From JBICHN01 sp043101845 (GTDB lineage: Bacteria; Planctomycetota; Phycisphaerae; Phycisphaerales; UBA5793), in the NCBI GenBank assembly GCA_043101845.1, contig JBICHN010000011.1, positions 2,108,001 to 2,172,000 on the forward strand: 64,000 nt of DNA, in the 5' to 3' direction. The position numbers and the translations under genes are program-made. Under the pieces are notes generated by a model. It was not told the DNA's origin, made no database searches, and saw nothing but the letters and a program-made list of their open reading frames with translations. This document shows, piece after piece, positions 35,324-44,622 of the stretch. Position 1 is the first letter of the stretch; each line of letters opens with the position of its first letter.

Positions 35324-35815
35324 CTACCCGGCTTCCGCTGATCCTCTCGATTTCATCGCCGACCTCGTGCGCCGTTTGCGCGACGAGACGAGGTACGCGC
35401 GCGACGCGTCGACGAAGAAGTCGTCGTCGAGCGCTCGTCGTCCGATGAGCGCTCGACACAACATGTGCTGTCGACACACGAGTGAGAATTCGATCCGCTT
35501 CACGACCTCACCGATCTGAACCTTCGTCGCGACGACGAACCGCTCCTGCACGCGGCCGTGGCTCGGGCGCACGCGCGAACGGCGTACGACATCGGCCTCG
35601 ACCGGAATGCTCCGGTCGCCCTCCCGATTGACGACGACGCGGAACCGGACGCGATCTTCCCCTACCGGCTCGATGTCTTCGACATGGATCGCGCTCGTGC
35701 GCGCGCCGGTATCGATCTTCGCCCGGATGAAGTGCACGCCCCATTCCGGAAGATCAATGCGTTCGCGCCACCCCACGACGAGGCGTCCGTCGTGAGTTTG
35801 TCCCTTGCTCTTCAT
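35324..35815 (-). CDS. Retropepsin-like protease (PF05618, 'ATP-dependent zinc protease' family)
   Basis: The 163-residue protein matches the small family annotated as putative ATP-dependent zinc protease: VVGWRERIDLPEWGVHFIRAKIDTGARTSAIHVEDIE, then RVQERFVVATKVQIGEVVKRIEFSLVCRQHMLCRALIGRRAL. The DTGA motif at residues 35-38 is that of retropepsin-like aspartic proteases. In other bacteria members sit beside rimK (glutamate ligase); no rimK is here. The C-terminal 20 residues are low-complexity. Confidence 0.85.
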   Translation of the reverse strand: MKSKGQTHDGRLVVGWRERIDLPEWGVHFIRAKIDTGARTSAIHVEDIEPVGEDRVRFRVVVNREGDRSIPVEADVVRRSRVRPSHGRVQERFVVATKVQIGEVVKRIEFSLVCRQHMLCRALIGRRALDDDFFVDASRAYLVSSRKRRTRSAMKSRGSAEAG

Positions 35816-35834
35816 GCCGCGTCCTCGTCTCGAC

Positions 35835-36650
35835 TCATCCGCTCGCGCGCCTCATTTCGAGGCGTCCAGCCGGGTCCTGGCGGTAGAACCCCCGGAGTTG
35901 ATCGTACAGGGCCGGATGCTCGCCGCGCAGGTGAAGCGGCCGTTCGAAGAAGAGTTCGGTCGCGACCGCGAAGAACTCCGCCGGGTTCGTTGCGGCGTAC
36001 CGACCGAGCAGCGTAGGCCGTCCCTGGGCGAGATCGGTCGTGAGCCGCTCGTACTCCCGGCCGAGCACACGGGCCCAGGTCGCGTAGCACGCCATCCGCT
36101 CGAGCCGCGGCGCCCCGTCGACCGAACCCGATTCGTCATCAAGCTGATGCGCGAACTCGTGCAGGATGAGGTTCTGACCGTCTCCGATCGCCATCGCCCC
36201 CCGTCGCGCTTCGTCCCACGCGAGCACGAGCGCGCCGATGTTCCACGATTCGCCGGAGCGCACCTGCGGTCCTTCGATGATCACTCCGTCCGGCTGCCGA
36301 CTCTTCGCGTCGACGACATAGCGGCTCGGATAGACGAGGATCGTCCTGAGCGACGGGTAATACTCCGTCTCGCGTCCGAGGAGCAGGATGCAGGCCTGGG
36401 TCGCGATCGTCACCCGAATCTCGTCCGTAATCCCGAGCCCAGCGCAGCCTTCGAACCGCTTTTCGTGCAGAAACACCTGGGCGTGCCCCTCGAGTTCGCG
36501 CCGTTCGTGCTCGTCGAGCAGCCGCACATACGCGACATTGCGGGCGACGATTTCACGCCAGGCGGGAGAGAACGGCGTCGCGCGCCACCGCTCGCGGCGA
36601 CCCTGACGACGCGCGATCCCCTGCGAAATGAGCGACCACCACCGAAACAC
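35835..36650 (-). CDS. mtfA: MtfA-like zinc metallopeptidase
   Basis: The protein has the MtfA gluzincin signature: the zinc-binding HEFAHQLDDESG followed by a third-ligand glutamate region in NPAEFFAVATELFFERP. It also has the upstream VTIATQACILLLGRETEYYPSLRTILVYPS. E. coli MtfA is a peptidase that binds the Mlc glucose repressor. The start is uncertain: GTG at 36650 places WWSLISQGI at the N-terminus as in family members, while a TTG at 36713 adds 21 codons; neither has a good Shine-Dalgarno. It follows no obvious operon partner. Confidence 0.86.
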   Translation of the reverse strand: MFRWWSLISQGIARRQGRRERWRATPFSPAWREIVARNVAYVRLLDEHERRELEGHAQVFLHEKRFEGCAGLGITDEIRVTIATQACILLLGRETEYYPSLRTILVYPSRYVVDAKSRQPDGVIIEGPQVRSGESWNIGALVLAWDEARRGAMAIGDGQNLILHEFAHQLDDESGSVDGAPRLERMACYATWARVLGREYERLTTDLAQGRPTLLGRYAATNPAEFFAVATELFFERPLHLRGEHPALYDQLRGFYRQDPAGRLEMRRASG

Positions 36651-36823
36651 GAACGATCGTAGTCGTGATGGCGCCGTTTCTTTCTCTCGGGCGACCGCCG
36701 TGGACGGGCGCAAGCCTCGAGCCGAACCGGCTCCGCGACCTCAATCGCGCCGCGCCGGCGTCCCAGCCGTACCATCGGGGGAATCTCCGGTTCGAACCTC
36801 AGTTTCGAGGAGGCGGGTCCACG

Positions 36824-37798
36824 ATGGCGGAATTCGAAGAACTGCGCAACCCGTGGCTCGTCGCCGTGTGGCCGGGAATGGGGAATGTGGCGATCAACGC
36901 GGGCGGCTACCTCATGGAGCAGCTCGGCGCCACGCTTGTGAATGAGATGGCGGCGCGCGATTTCTTCGAAGTCCAGCACATCGATGTCAAGAACGGCCTC
37001 TCGACCGCAACGCGGCAGCCGCGCAGCCTCTTCTTCGAGTGGCGCAATCCCGAGGGCGACCACGACCTTCTCCTCTTCCTCGGCGAGGCGCAGCCGAGCG
37101 CCCGCGGTTACGAGTACTGCCACAAACTGCTCGACTACGCCCTCTCGCGCGGCGTGAGGCGCGTCTTCACCTTCGCAGCCATGGCGACGCAACTCCATCC
37201 GACGAGCGAGCCGCGCGTCTTCGGCGTCGCGACCGACAACGACACGCTCATCGAACTCCGCGATTATGAGGTCGAGATTCTCAAGGAAGGACAGATCAGC
37301 GGGCTCAACGGCGTTCTCCTCGCCGCGGGCGCCGATCGCGGGCTCTCCGGAATCTGCCTGCTTGGAGAACTGCCCTTCTTCGCCGTCGGCGTCCCGAACC
37401 CGAAGGCGTCGCAGGCGGTGCTCGAGATCTTCACGAAGATGGCGGGCGCCTCGATTGACTTCGCCCCGATCGCCCAGCAGTCCGAAGCGATGGAGCAGCA
37501 CCTGCTCGGGCTCCTCGAGAAACTCAAGGAAGCGGCCCGACAGCAGGCCGAAGCGGACGAGGAGAGCGAGTTCGAGACGACGGAGTTCAGCTCGTCGAAC
37601 GACGACGATGATGAGGATGATGAAGACTCCGACGGCGCCGAGATCGACGAGATGACGCGCCGCCGCATCGAGGCGCTCTTCAACGAGGCCGAGAACGACC
37701 GCGACAAGGCGTTTCAGCTCAAGGAAGAACTCGATCGCCTCGGCGTCTTCAAGAAGTACGAAGACCGCTTCCTCGATCTCTTCCGCAAGGCGGAGTGA
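36824..37798 (+). CDS. PAC2 family protein (proteasome assembly chaperone-like)
   Basis: The 324-residue protein has an N-terminal PAC2 domain (LVAVWPGMGNVAINAGGYLMEQLGATLVNEM, LLLFLGEAQPSARGYEYCHKLLDYALSRGVRRVFTFAAMATQLHP, GLNGVLLAAGADRGLSGICLLGELPFFAVGVPNPKASQAVLEIF). A very acidic linker (about 250-285, with runs of Asp) and a short helical C-terminus (RRRIEALFNEAENDRDKAFQLKEELDRL) follow. PAC2 chaperones build the 20S proteasome in eukaryotes and archaea; bacterial members occur in actinobacteria and planctomycetes with unclear roles. AGGAGG precedes the ATG at 36824. Confidence 0.85.
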   Translation: MAEFEELRNPWLVAVWPGMGNVAINAGGYLMEQLGATLVNEMAARDFFEVQHIDVKNGLSTATRQPRSLFFEWRNPEGDHDLLLFLGEAQPSARGYEYCHKLLDYALSRGVRRVFTFAAMATQLHPTSEPRVFGVATDNDTLIELRDYEVEILKEGQISGLNGVLLAAGADRGLSGICLLGELPFFAVGVPNPKASQAVLEIFTKMAGASIDFAPIAQQSEAMEQHLLGLLEKLKEAARQQAEADEESEFETTEFSSSNDDDDEDDEDSDGAEIDEMTRRRIEALFNEAENDRDKAFQLKEELDRLGVFKKYEDRFLDLFRKAE

Positions 37799-37915
37799 TC
37801 ACACACTCTGAGGATGCGGCTTCACCGATCTCATCGCTAGCGTCGGACGAACAGAATACGACCTGAAGTCACGCGTCGCGGACGACGATGAGCCGACGCC
37901 CCGTGAGCAATTTAC

Positions 37916-39016
37916 TCACTTCCACGGATTCGTCACACGGCACGCGCGGCCGGTCTTTTCGATGTAGTCCTGGTGGTACTCTTCGGCCGGGTAGAAGGTC
38001 TCCGCCGGCTCGACCTCGGTGACGATCGTCTTGCCGCCGGTTCGGCCTGAGGCCTGCAGTTCTGCGATATACGCCTTCGCGTCGCGCTCCTGCTCTTCGT
38101 TCGCCGTGTAGATTCCGGAGCGGTACTGCGAACCGACATCCGGCCCCTGGCGGTTGAGCTGCGTCGGGTCGTGCATGATGAAGAACGCTTCGAGCAGTTC
38201 GCGGTATGAGATTCGCTTCGGGTCGTAGACGACCTTCACCGCCTCGGCGTGCCCGGTGTCTTCGTAGCAGACCTGCTTGTAGGTCGGGTTGTCGATCACG
38301 CCCTGCATGTAGCCGCTCTCGGCGCTGATGACGCCCGGCCCCTTCTGGAAGTAATGCTCGATGCCCCAGAAGCAGCCGCCCGCGAAGTACGCGACGGCGG
38401 TCTCGATCGGACGGCTCTCGGCGGGTCGCTCCTCGCCCTTCTCGTAGAACTTGAGCGAAGCCGAGTTCAGGCAGAAGCGGAGTCCGGTCGGGCGCGGGCC
38501 ATCCTCGAAGACATGGCCGAGGTGCGCTTCGCAGCGGTTGCACACGATCTCGACCCGCGTCATGCCGTGGCTCGTGTCGGGTCGCTCGCCGACATGGTCG
38601 GCGTCGAAGGGCTGGAAGAAGCTCGGCCACCCGGTGCCCGACTTGAACTTGTGCTCGCTCGAGAAGAGCGGCAGGCCGCACACGATGCAGCAGTACGCGC
38701 CTTCCTTCTTGTTATCGAGCAGGTTGCCGCAGAAGGGCGCCTCGGTCCCCGCCTTCTGCGTCACGCGATACGACTCCTCGTCGAGCTTCGACGCGAGTTC
38801 TTCCACGCGTTCGCGGGACAAGGGGGTGATCTCGTAGCCGGATTTCGAATACCGGAAAGTCCGATCGGACTTCGTCGTCGACTTCATCTCCGCCTCCGTC
38901 GAAAAACCTGTGAAACGGGGAGCGCCGCCCGTCATGACCATCGTCATCGCGGCGCCGGAAAGGATCACCATCGCCGCCGCGGCGAGGCTCGATACGGGCA
39001 AGAATCGACCGAACAT
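37916..39016 (-). CDS. msrBA: Bifunctional methionine sulfoxide reductase MsrB-MsrA, exported
   Basis: The 366-residue fusion has a signal peptide (LAAAAMVILSGAAMTMVMTGG), then MsrB, then MsrA. MsrB shows zinc CxxC pairs (CCIVCGLPLF, CNRCEAHLGH) and catalytic RFCLNSASLKF; MsrA shows AYFAGGCFWGIEHYF and GYMQGV. They reduce R- and S-methionine sulfoxide respectively. The signal peptide suggests periplasmic repair of oxidised envelope proteins. The order B-A is the reverse of many fusions. GGGAG lies upstream of the ATG. Confidence 0.94.
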   Translation of the reverse strand: MFGRFLPVSSLAAAAMVILSGAAMTMVMTGGAPRFTGFSTEAEMKSTTKSDRTFRYSKSGYEITPLSRERVEELASKLDEESYRVTQKAGTEAPFCGNLLDNKKEGAYCCIVCGLPLFSSEHKFKSGTGWPSFFQPFDADHVGERPDTSHGMTRVEIVCNRCEAHLGHVFEDGPRPTGLRFCLNSASLKFYEKGEERPAESRPIETAVAYFAGGCFWGIEHYFQKGPGVISAESGYMQGVIDNPTYKQVCYEDTGHAEAVKVVYDPKRISYRELLEAFFIMHDPTQLNRQGPDVGSQYRSGIYTANEEQERDAKAYIAELQASGRTGGKTIVTEVEPAETFYPAEEYHQDYIEKTGRACRVTNPWK

Positions 39017-39113
39017 GCTGAGGCTCCCTGACTGACGAACGCCCTCGACTGCAGATCGGTACGGATCCGATCACGGATGGGTTCGTCCGCCGCCGTCCCG
39101 CGGATGAGCCCGA

Positions 39114-39596
39114 TCAGGCCCCGAAGCGTTCGAATCGAATCCGTCCGTCGACCGGCCGGGCGAAGTAGGTCTCGACGCGGTCGACCTTCGTGATCTCGCG
39201 GACATATTCGGCGGCGCGGCTGATGTCCGCCCGCTGCCTGGCCTCGATCTCTTCGACCGGCGTCTTGAGGACATGCGAGTAGAACGCGCATTGATGGTGG
39301 CTGATGAGCACCACGCGGTCGAGCTTGTGCGCCTCGACGAGAAAGCGCAGCTCGTCGGCGACACTGTCGTGCTCGAGCCGCGCTTCGGGATGACCCGCGA
39401 GCGCTCCCGGCCCGCCGGGCAACGCGATCCGGTCGTAGCGCGGCAGGCCGAGTCCGTTCATGATGAAGTCGTCGCAGGCCTCGCCGAATCGGCCGTCGCT
39501 GCAATAGATCGCGGCGCCGTGAATGCGCACCGGATCAAACTCCACATCACTTCGAAAGACGATGTCCTGGTCCACGGCGTAGTCCTCGCGTGGCAT
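39114..39596 (-). CDS. Beta-carbonic anhydrase-like protein, short
   Basis: The 160-residue protein retains the zinc-site pattern of beta-carbonic anhydrases: Cys32-Ser-Asp34-Gly-Arg36 and His100-x-x-Cys103 (SHHQCAFY). It lacks much of the usual N-terminal arm and C-terminal region, so catalysis is not certain. IALPGGPGALAG in the middle fits the family core. GGGAG precedes the ATG. It lies between msrBA and icd on the same strand, only 25 bases from icd, and may be cotranscribed with icd. Confidence 0.75.
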   Translation of the reverse strand: MPREDYAVDQDIVFRSDVEFDPVRIHGAAIYCSDGRFGEACDDFIMNGLGLPRYDRIALPGGPGALAGHPEARLEHDSVADELRFLVEAHKLDRVVLISHHQCAFYSHVLKTPVEEIEARQRADISRAAEYVREITKVDRVETYFARPVDGRIRFERFGA

Positions 39597-39621
39597 GGTT
39601 CCGCTTCTCCCGTGTCGTCGC

Positions 39622-40911
39622 TCAGTCGTCCATGTGCGTGATGATCGCGTCGCCGAACTCGCTGCACTTGAGGAGCGTGGCGCCTTCCATGAGACGCTCG
39701 AAGTCGTAGGTCACCGTCTTCGCCGCGATGGCGCCGGAGATGCCCTTGATGATGAGATCGGCCGCCTCGTTCCAGCCGAGGAAGCGGAACATCATTTCGC
39801 CGGAGAGAATGACCGATCCGGGATTGACCTTGTCCTGGCCCGCGTACTTCGGCGCCGTGCCGTGCGTCGCCTCGAAGATCGCGTGGCCGGTGTCGTAGTT
39901 GATGTTCGCGCCGGGCGCGATGCCGATGCCGCCGACGCAGGCCGCGAGCGCGTCGCTGATGTAATCGCCATTCAGGTTCATCGTCGCTATGACCTCGTAC
40001 TCGGCCGGCCGGGTGAGGATCTGTTGGAGGAACGCGTCGGCGATGACATCCTTCACGATGATGTCGTGCGGCACGGTGTCGGAAGCGCCGACCGCGAGCG
40101 CCGCCTTCGCGGTCTCACCGGACAGCTTCGTGTCCTTCTTGATGATCTGCCACGGCCCGCCGTCGAGATCAGCGGCGCCGAAGTGGTCCTTCGCGACCTG
40201 ATAGCCCCAGTCACGGAAGGCGCCTTCCGTGAACTTCATGATGTTGCCCTTGTGCACGAGCGTGACGCTCTTCCGGTCGTAGAGCATCGCATAGATGATC
40301 GACGCCTTCACGAGCCGCTCGGTCCCTTCCTGCGAGATCGGCTTGATGCCGAAGCCCGCGGTCTCGGGGAAGCGCACCTTCTTGAAGCGCTCGCCGAAAC
40401 TCTCCGCGAAGACCTTCTTGAACTTCTCGCAGTCCGCCGCGCCGTGCTGGAACTCGATGCCGGCGTAGATGTCTTCGGAGTTCTCGCGGAAGATGACCAT
40501 GTCGGTCAACTCGGGGCGCTTCACCGGGCTCGGCACGCCTTCGAAGTAGCGCACCGGCCGCAGACAGACATAGAGGTCGAGAATCTGCCGCAGCGCGACA
40601 TTGAGCGAGCGGATGCCGCCACCGACCGGCGTCGTGAGCGGACCCTTGATGCCGACAAGGTACTCGCGGAACGCGTCGAGCGTTTCATCCGGCAGCCACG
40701 ACTTCACGGTGTCGTGCGCCTTCTCGCCCGCGAGGACTTCCTTCCACTCGATCTTCCGCTTGCCGCCGTACGCCTTCTCGACCGCGGCGTCGAAGACGCG
40801 CACCGACGCGTTCCAAATGTCGGGTCCGGTCCCGTCGCCCTCGATGAACGGAATGATCGGTTGATCGGGAACCTGCAGTCCGTCGTCAGTCATCCGGATG
40901 CGATCGGCCAT
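39622..40911 (-). CDS. icd: Isocitrate dehydrogenase (NADP+)
   Basis: The 429-residue TCA-cycle enzyme shows IPFIEGDGTGPDIWNASVRVFDAAVEKAYGG, the substrate-binding SLNVALRQILDLYVCLRPVRYF, VIFRENSEDIYAGIE, VTLVHKGNIMKFTEGAF and NLNGDYISDALAACVGGIGIAPGANI. It matches the E. coli Icd type. The ATG at 40911 has AAGGGAG 11 bases upstream; the open frame continues further without homology. Confidence 0.96.
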   Translation of the reverse strand: MADRIRMTDDGLQVPDQPIIPFIEGDGTGPDIWNASVRVFDAAVEKAYGGKRKIEWKEVLAGEKAHDTVKSWLPDETLDAFREYLVGIKGPLTTPVGGGIRSLNVALRQILDLYVCLRPVRYFEGVPSPVKRPELTDMVIFRENSEDIYAGIEFQHGAADCEKFKKVFAESFGERFKKVRFPETAGFGIKPISQEGTERLVKASIIYAMLYDRKSVTLVHKGNIMKFTEGAFRDWGYQVAKDHFGAADLDGGPWQIIKKDTKLSGETAKAALAVGASDTVPHDIIVKDVIADAFLQQILTRPAEYEVIATMNLNGDYISDALAACVGGIGIAPGANINYDTGHAIFEATHGTAPKYAGQDKVNPGSVILSGEMMFRFLGWNEAADLIIKGISGAIAAKTVTYDFERLMEGATLLKCSEFGDAIITHMDD

Positions 40912-41092
40912 GGCGTCGTGTTCTCCCTTGCTCGCCGCTCGAAGTCGGGTGGGTTCTGAATTGAGGTCGACCGCCGCGGGGATGCGGCGTTCGTCTTCAG
41001 GATCGGCAGTGTAGAGCCCGGAGCGCCCGCTGGCGCGAGCGGCGAAGCCCTCGATTGAGGATTCCGGGCGGGTGTTCGAGAAGCCTACGGCG

Positions 41093-42613
41093 TCAGGCCT
41101 GCTCGCCGGCCGTCGGCGCTCGCAGCAGCACGCGATCACCCGGCTTGAGCCCTTCGACGATCTCGATCATCGTTTCGCTCGCGCGGCCGACCTTGACGGG
41201 TTGACGGCGGAAGTTTCCGTCGCCGGCGGGGGTCCACACGAACCGCTCGCCCTTGTCGACGAAGACCGCATGAAGCGGCACGGCCACCGCATTGTCCACG
41301 CGTCCGAGCACGATGTCCGCCTTACAGCGCATCGATGGTTTGAGACCCCACTCGTTCACACCCTCGATCAGAATGCGCACCGAGTACTCGCGCACCTGGC
41401 TCCAGCCGCCCTGCTCGGCGAGCACGCCGATGTTCCGGATGGACCCGGTGAGATTGAGGCCGGGGATCGCATCGATCTTGACCCGCGCCGGAAGTCCGGT
41501 CTCGATGAGATTCGACTGTGATTCGTGGACCTTCACATTCGCCACGATCGTCGAGATGTTCGGCAGGATGATGAGAAGCTGATTCGGATAGACCTGCTGC
41601 CCGATCTGGAGGGGCTCTTCCTGTCGCCACCGGTTGCCGCCCACGCTCGTCCCGTACACGACGAGACCGTCGCTCGGCGCCTTGATCTGGCAGTACTCGA
41701 GCTGTTCACGGAACGAATCGAGTCGCTGCTCTCGGATCCGCAGCGAGCGCTCCTTGCCGATGAGGTCCGCCTCCTTCTGCGCGAGCTGGCTCGAATTGCG
41801 CTGCATGACGCGTTCAAGCTCGGCCTGCGCCTCCTCGACATCGCTCTCCTTCTGCTTGCGGAGCTTCGGCTCTTCGTACTCCGTGTAGGTCGTCTGCGCG
41901 AGTTCCGCCTTGGCGAGCGCGTTCACCGCTTCCTTCATCCGGACCTCGTCCTCGATGACGCGGCTCTCGCTTTCGAACCCCTCGTTGAAGAGGCGCATCG
42001 AGTCTTCGTAGTCCTTCGTGTACCGCTCCACATTGCGCGATGAGGTCTCGATCGCGAGCTCAAGATCCTTCATCTTCTGCTGATGCTCGCCCTTCTCCCA
42101 TCGCGCGAGTTCGAGTTGCGCGATCTCGACCTGCAGGCGCGCCTTCTCTTCGGCCGACTTGTTCTCGTTCTTCTGAAGTTCGACCGACTGCTGCGCCGCG
42201 ACGAGATCACTCGTGGCCGACTCGACCCGGAGTTCTTCTTCTTCGATGCGATTTCGAATTTCGTCCGAAGCGAGCTCGACGAGGAGATCGCCCTCGTTCA
42301 CCGACGAACCTTCGTCGATGATCCACTTGATGACGACCTGGTTCTCGACCTGGCTTCGAATCTCGATCGACTGGAGCGCTTCGAGCTCACCGCTCGCAGG
42401 GATGAGGATGTCGAAGTCCATCTCGCGGACCTCGAACAGATCGGACTTGCTTACCGCGTCGCCGGAAGGGATTCGATCGGACACGATCCAGCCGGCGCCG
42501 CCGACGCCGGCCACGCCGAGCGCGACCACGAGCCACTTCACGACCGCTCCCCGACGGCGCGGGGTCCCCGGCCGGCCGGTGGAGTTGGTATGGGCGGGTA
42601 CGCAGTGATTCAT
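41093..42613 (-). CDS. Periplasmic adaptor (HlyD/MacA-like membrane fusion protein)
   Basis: The 506-residue protein has a membrane anchor (VKWLVVALGVAGVGGAGWIV), a split biotinyl-lipoyl domain (ELEALQSIEIRSQVENQVVIKWIIDEGSSVNEGDLLVELA and CQIKAPSDGLVVYG), a long alpha-hairpin coiled coil (about 110-300) and beta-barrel domains (LPNISTIVANVKVHESQSNLIETGLPARVKIDAIP). It lies 16 bases after the TolC-like gene, so the two form an adaptor/channel pair. No inner-membrane pump (ABC or RND) is in the window. The ATG at 42613 has GGAG seven bases upstream. Confidence 0.9.
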   Translation of the reverse strand: MNHCVPAHTNSTGRPGTPRRRGAVVKWLVVALGVAGVGGAGWIVSDRIPSGDAVSKSDLFEVREMDFDILIPASGELEALQSIEIRSQVENQVVIKWIIDEGSSVNEGDLLVELASDEIRNRIEEEELRVESATSDLVAAQQSVELQKNENKSAEEKARLQVEIAQLELARWEKGEHQQKMKDLELAIETSSRNVERYTKDYEDSMRLFNEGFESESRVIEDEVRMKEAVNALAKAELAQTTYTEYEEPKLRKQKESDVEEAQAELERVMQRNSSQLAQKEADLIGKERSLRIREQRLDSFREQLEYCQIKAPSDGLVVYGTSVGGNRWRQEEPLQIGQQVYPNQLLIILPNISTIVANVKVHESQSNLIETGLPARVKIDAIPGLNLTGSIRNIGVLAEQGGWSQVREYSVRILIEGVNEWGLKPSMRCKADIVLGRVDNAVAVPLHAVFVDKGERFVWTPAGDGNFRRQPVKVGRASETMIEIVEGLKPGDRVLLRAPTAGEQA

Positions 42614-42629
42614 GATTCGCTCCGACGCT

Positions 42630-44612
42630 TCATTCGCGGGCGGCGCCGCCCGCGGATTCACTTTCAAGTTCCGTTCCATCATCCGACCCGGGTTCCGAGT
42701 CCCCGTCGATTCGCGGCTCCGGATCGTCGATCAGTCGATCGAGCGTGTCCTCGCCGGCCGGATCGGTCACCTCGTCGAGCTCGCCCGATTCGATATATCG
42801 ACTGAGGTCGATTTCGATGTCGAGTCCAAGTTCCCCGATACCCCACGGGTCCGGATCATTCGGATCGCGGGAAGGAGCGAGCGACGGCGGCAGCCGCAGT
42901 TCTCCGTCCGAACCGACCCGGAACTGCCCGGTTTCGAGCAGAAAGCGAAGAATCGCCACCCGGAGATCACGCTTCGCGGCTTCGAGCTGATTCAACGCCC
43001 GATCGAGTTCGTCCTGGGCGTCGATGATCGTACGGGTCGAAACATCGCGCTGCCGCAATTCCAGGCCGTAGATCCGTCGTTCAATGATACTGACATTCTG
43101 GCTCTGGAGTTGCAGGCTGAAGATCGCGAGCTGGATATCGCGAATCGCCGCGCGGACATTGAGCGCGATCGTGTCCTCGTTCTCACGGAGGCTGCGGACG
43201 GCGCGTTCGAGATCGATCATCGCTTCGCGAAGGCTGATTCGCTCGAGACGACGGTCAAGGGGAACCCCGAAGGTCAGACCGGCCTGCAGGTCGGTCTCGT
43301 CGAGGTCGAACTGCAGTCCGGCGCGATCGAGGTCGGGATCGGTCACGAACTCCGCCGAGGCGGTGAGATCGAAATCGGGAAGGAGCGAGTTCCGCGCGAT
43401 CCCGACCGCGCGGCGCGAGTCGGCGACCCGGTCGCGCGTCGTCTGGAGATCGAGCCGGTACCGCCACGCCCGCCGAACGCTCTCCATCATGTCGAGTTGC
43501 GGCACCGGAATCTCGTAGGTCGATCCGGAGTCGATCAGAAAGGCCGCGTCCGGCGGAAGCCCGAGTCGAATGCGAAAACGCTCGAGTTGCAGAATGTAGC
43601 GGTCCCGCTGGTTCGCGAGCGCGTTCACGCCGTCAAGGACGCGCTGGCGCGCTTCGCTCATCTCGAACTCGGCTCGACGCCCGGCGTCGAAGAGCGCGCG
43701 AGTTTCGCGTTCGAGTTCGATCCGCTGCTCGAGAACGCGTTCGGCGATCTCGATCTGCGCCGCCGCCTGCACGAGGTCGAAGTAGTCGACCGCGATGTCA
43801 AAGAGGAAGTTGCGCCGGAAGCGTTCGAACGCCCGCGTCGCATAGATCATCTGCCGCTCGGCGCTGATGAGTGATTCCTGCGCGACGAAGCCCGAACCGC
43901 GCAAGAGCGGAATGTCCGCCGAGAGAATGACGCTCGCGGACTGGCTCGTCGAGTCGGAGACAACCTGTCGCAACTGTTCGGTCGACTGCACCACGGCGGT
44001 GGCGGCGATCGATCCACCGGTCTTCAACTGCTGCCGCACGCCGAACTCGTTTACGAGACGGAGGGCCGTGTCGTAGTCGCCATCCTCGAGATTCGCGTCG
44101 AGCGTCGCCGAGACCTCATCGAAGAAGCGTGGCCCGAACCGGTGACGCTCGGCGAGGAGCCGCAACGCGGCGATGAAGAGGTCCTCCTTCGCGACGAGGT
44201 ACTCGCGCGAATGGCCGACCGCGTAGCCGAGCGTCGCTTCGAGATCGAATCGCGGCGCGTCCTCGTCGAGTTCGGTGTACTTGTCGAGCAGTTCGGCGAC
44301 ATTGCGCTCCGGATCGCGTCGCTCGAACTCGAGATCGTCCGCCGGCGGATTGATCGTGTCGGGCGTGTAATCGGTCGCGGCGCCGAGCGGATAGCTCTCT
44401 TCCCGGGCCTCCGTGACGCCGCGATCCGGCGGGAGCTGGGGGTTTTCCTCACCGAGCCGCGCCATCCGCTCGTCGATGAGTTCGTTCGCATGCTGGTCGA
44501 TCCGCTCGAGCCCGTTCTGACAGGCGGCGAGACTGACGATCGTCGTCGTCAGCGCAGCGATCATCACCAGGCGTGGAACAGAAATCGGGCAGTGGCGCGC
44601 GGGCATTCGCAT
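42630..44612 (-). CDS. TolC-family outer membrane efflux lipoprotein
   Basis: The 660-residue protein has a lipobox (LAAC, Cys31), two outer membrane efflux repeats with long helices (RFDLEATLGYAVGHSREYLVAKEDLFIAALRLLAERHRFGP, and SVRRAWRYRLDLQTTRDRVADSRRAVGIARNSLLPDFDL). A charged Asp/Glu-rich C-terminal tail of about 90 residues follows. It lies 10 bases after proS and 16 bases before the adaptor gene. Such factors form the outer membrane exit duct of tripartite pumps or type I secretion. Confidence 0.88.
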   Translation of the reverse strand: MRMPARHCPISVPRLVMIAALTTTIVSLAACQNGLERIDQHANELIDERMARLGEENPQLPPDRGVTEAREESYPLGAATDYTPDTINPPADDLEFERRDPERNVAELLDKYTELDEDAPRFDLEATLGYAVGHSREYLVAKEDLFIAALRLLAERHRFGPRFFDEVSATLDANLEDGDYDTALRLVNEFGVRQQLKTGGSIAATAVVQSTEQLRQVVSDSTSQSASVILSADIPLLRGSGFVAQESLISAERQMIYATRAFERFRRNFLFDIAVDYFDLVQAAAQIEIAERVLEQRIELERETRALFDAGRRAEFEMSEARQRVLDGVNALANQRDRYILQLERFRIRLGLPPDAAFLIDSGSTYEIPVPQLDMMESVRRAWRYRLDLQTTRDRVADSRRAVGIARNSLLPDFDLTASAEFVTDPDLDRAGLQFDLDETDLQAGLTFGVPLDRRLERISLREAMIDLERAVRSLRENEDTIALNVRAAIRDIQLAIFSLQLQSQNVSIIERRIYGLELRQRDVSTRTIIDAQDELDRALNQLEAAKRDLRVAILRFLLETGQFRVGSDGELRLPPSLAPSRDPNDPDPWGIGELGLDIEIDLSRYIESGELDEVTDPAGEDTLDRLIDDPEPRIDGDSEPGSDDGTELESESAGGAARE

Positions 44613-44622
44613 AGCCACTACT

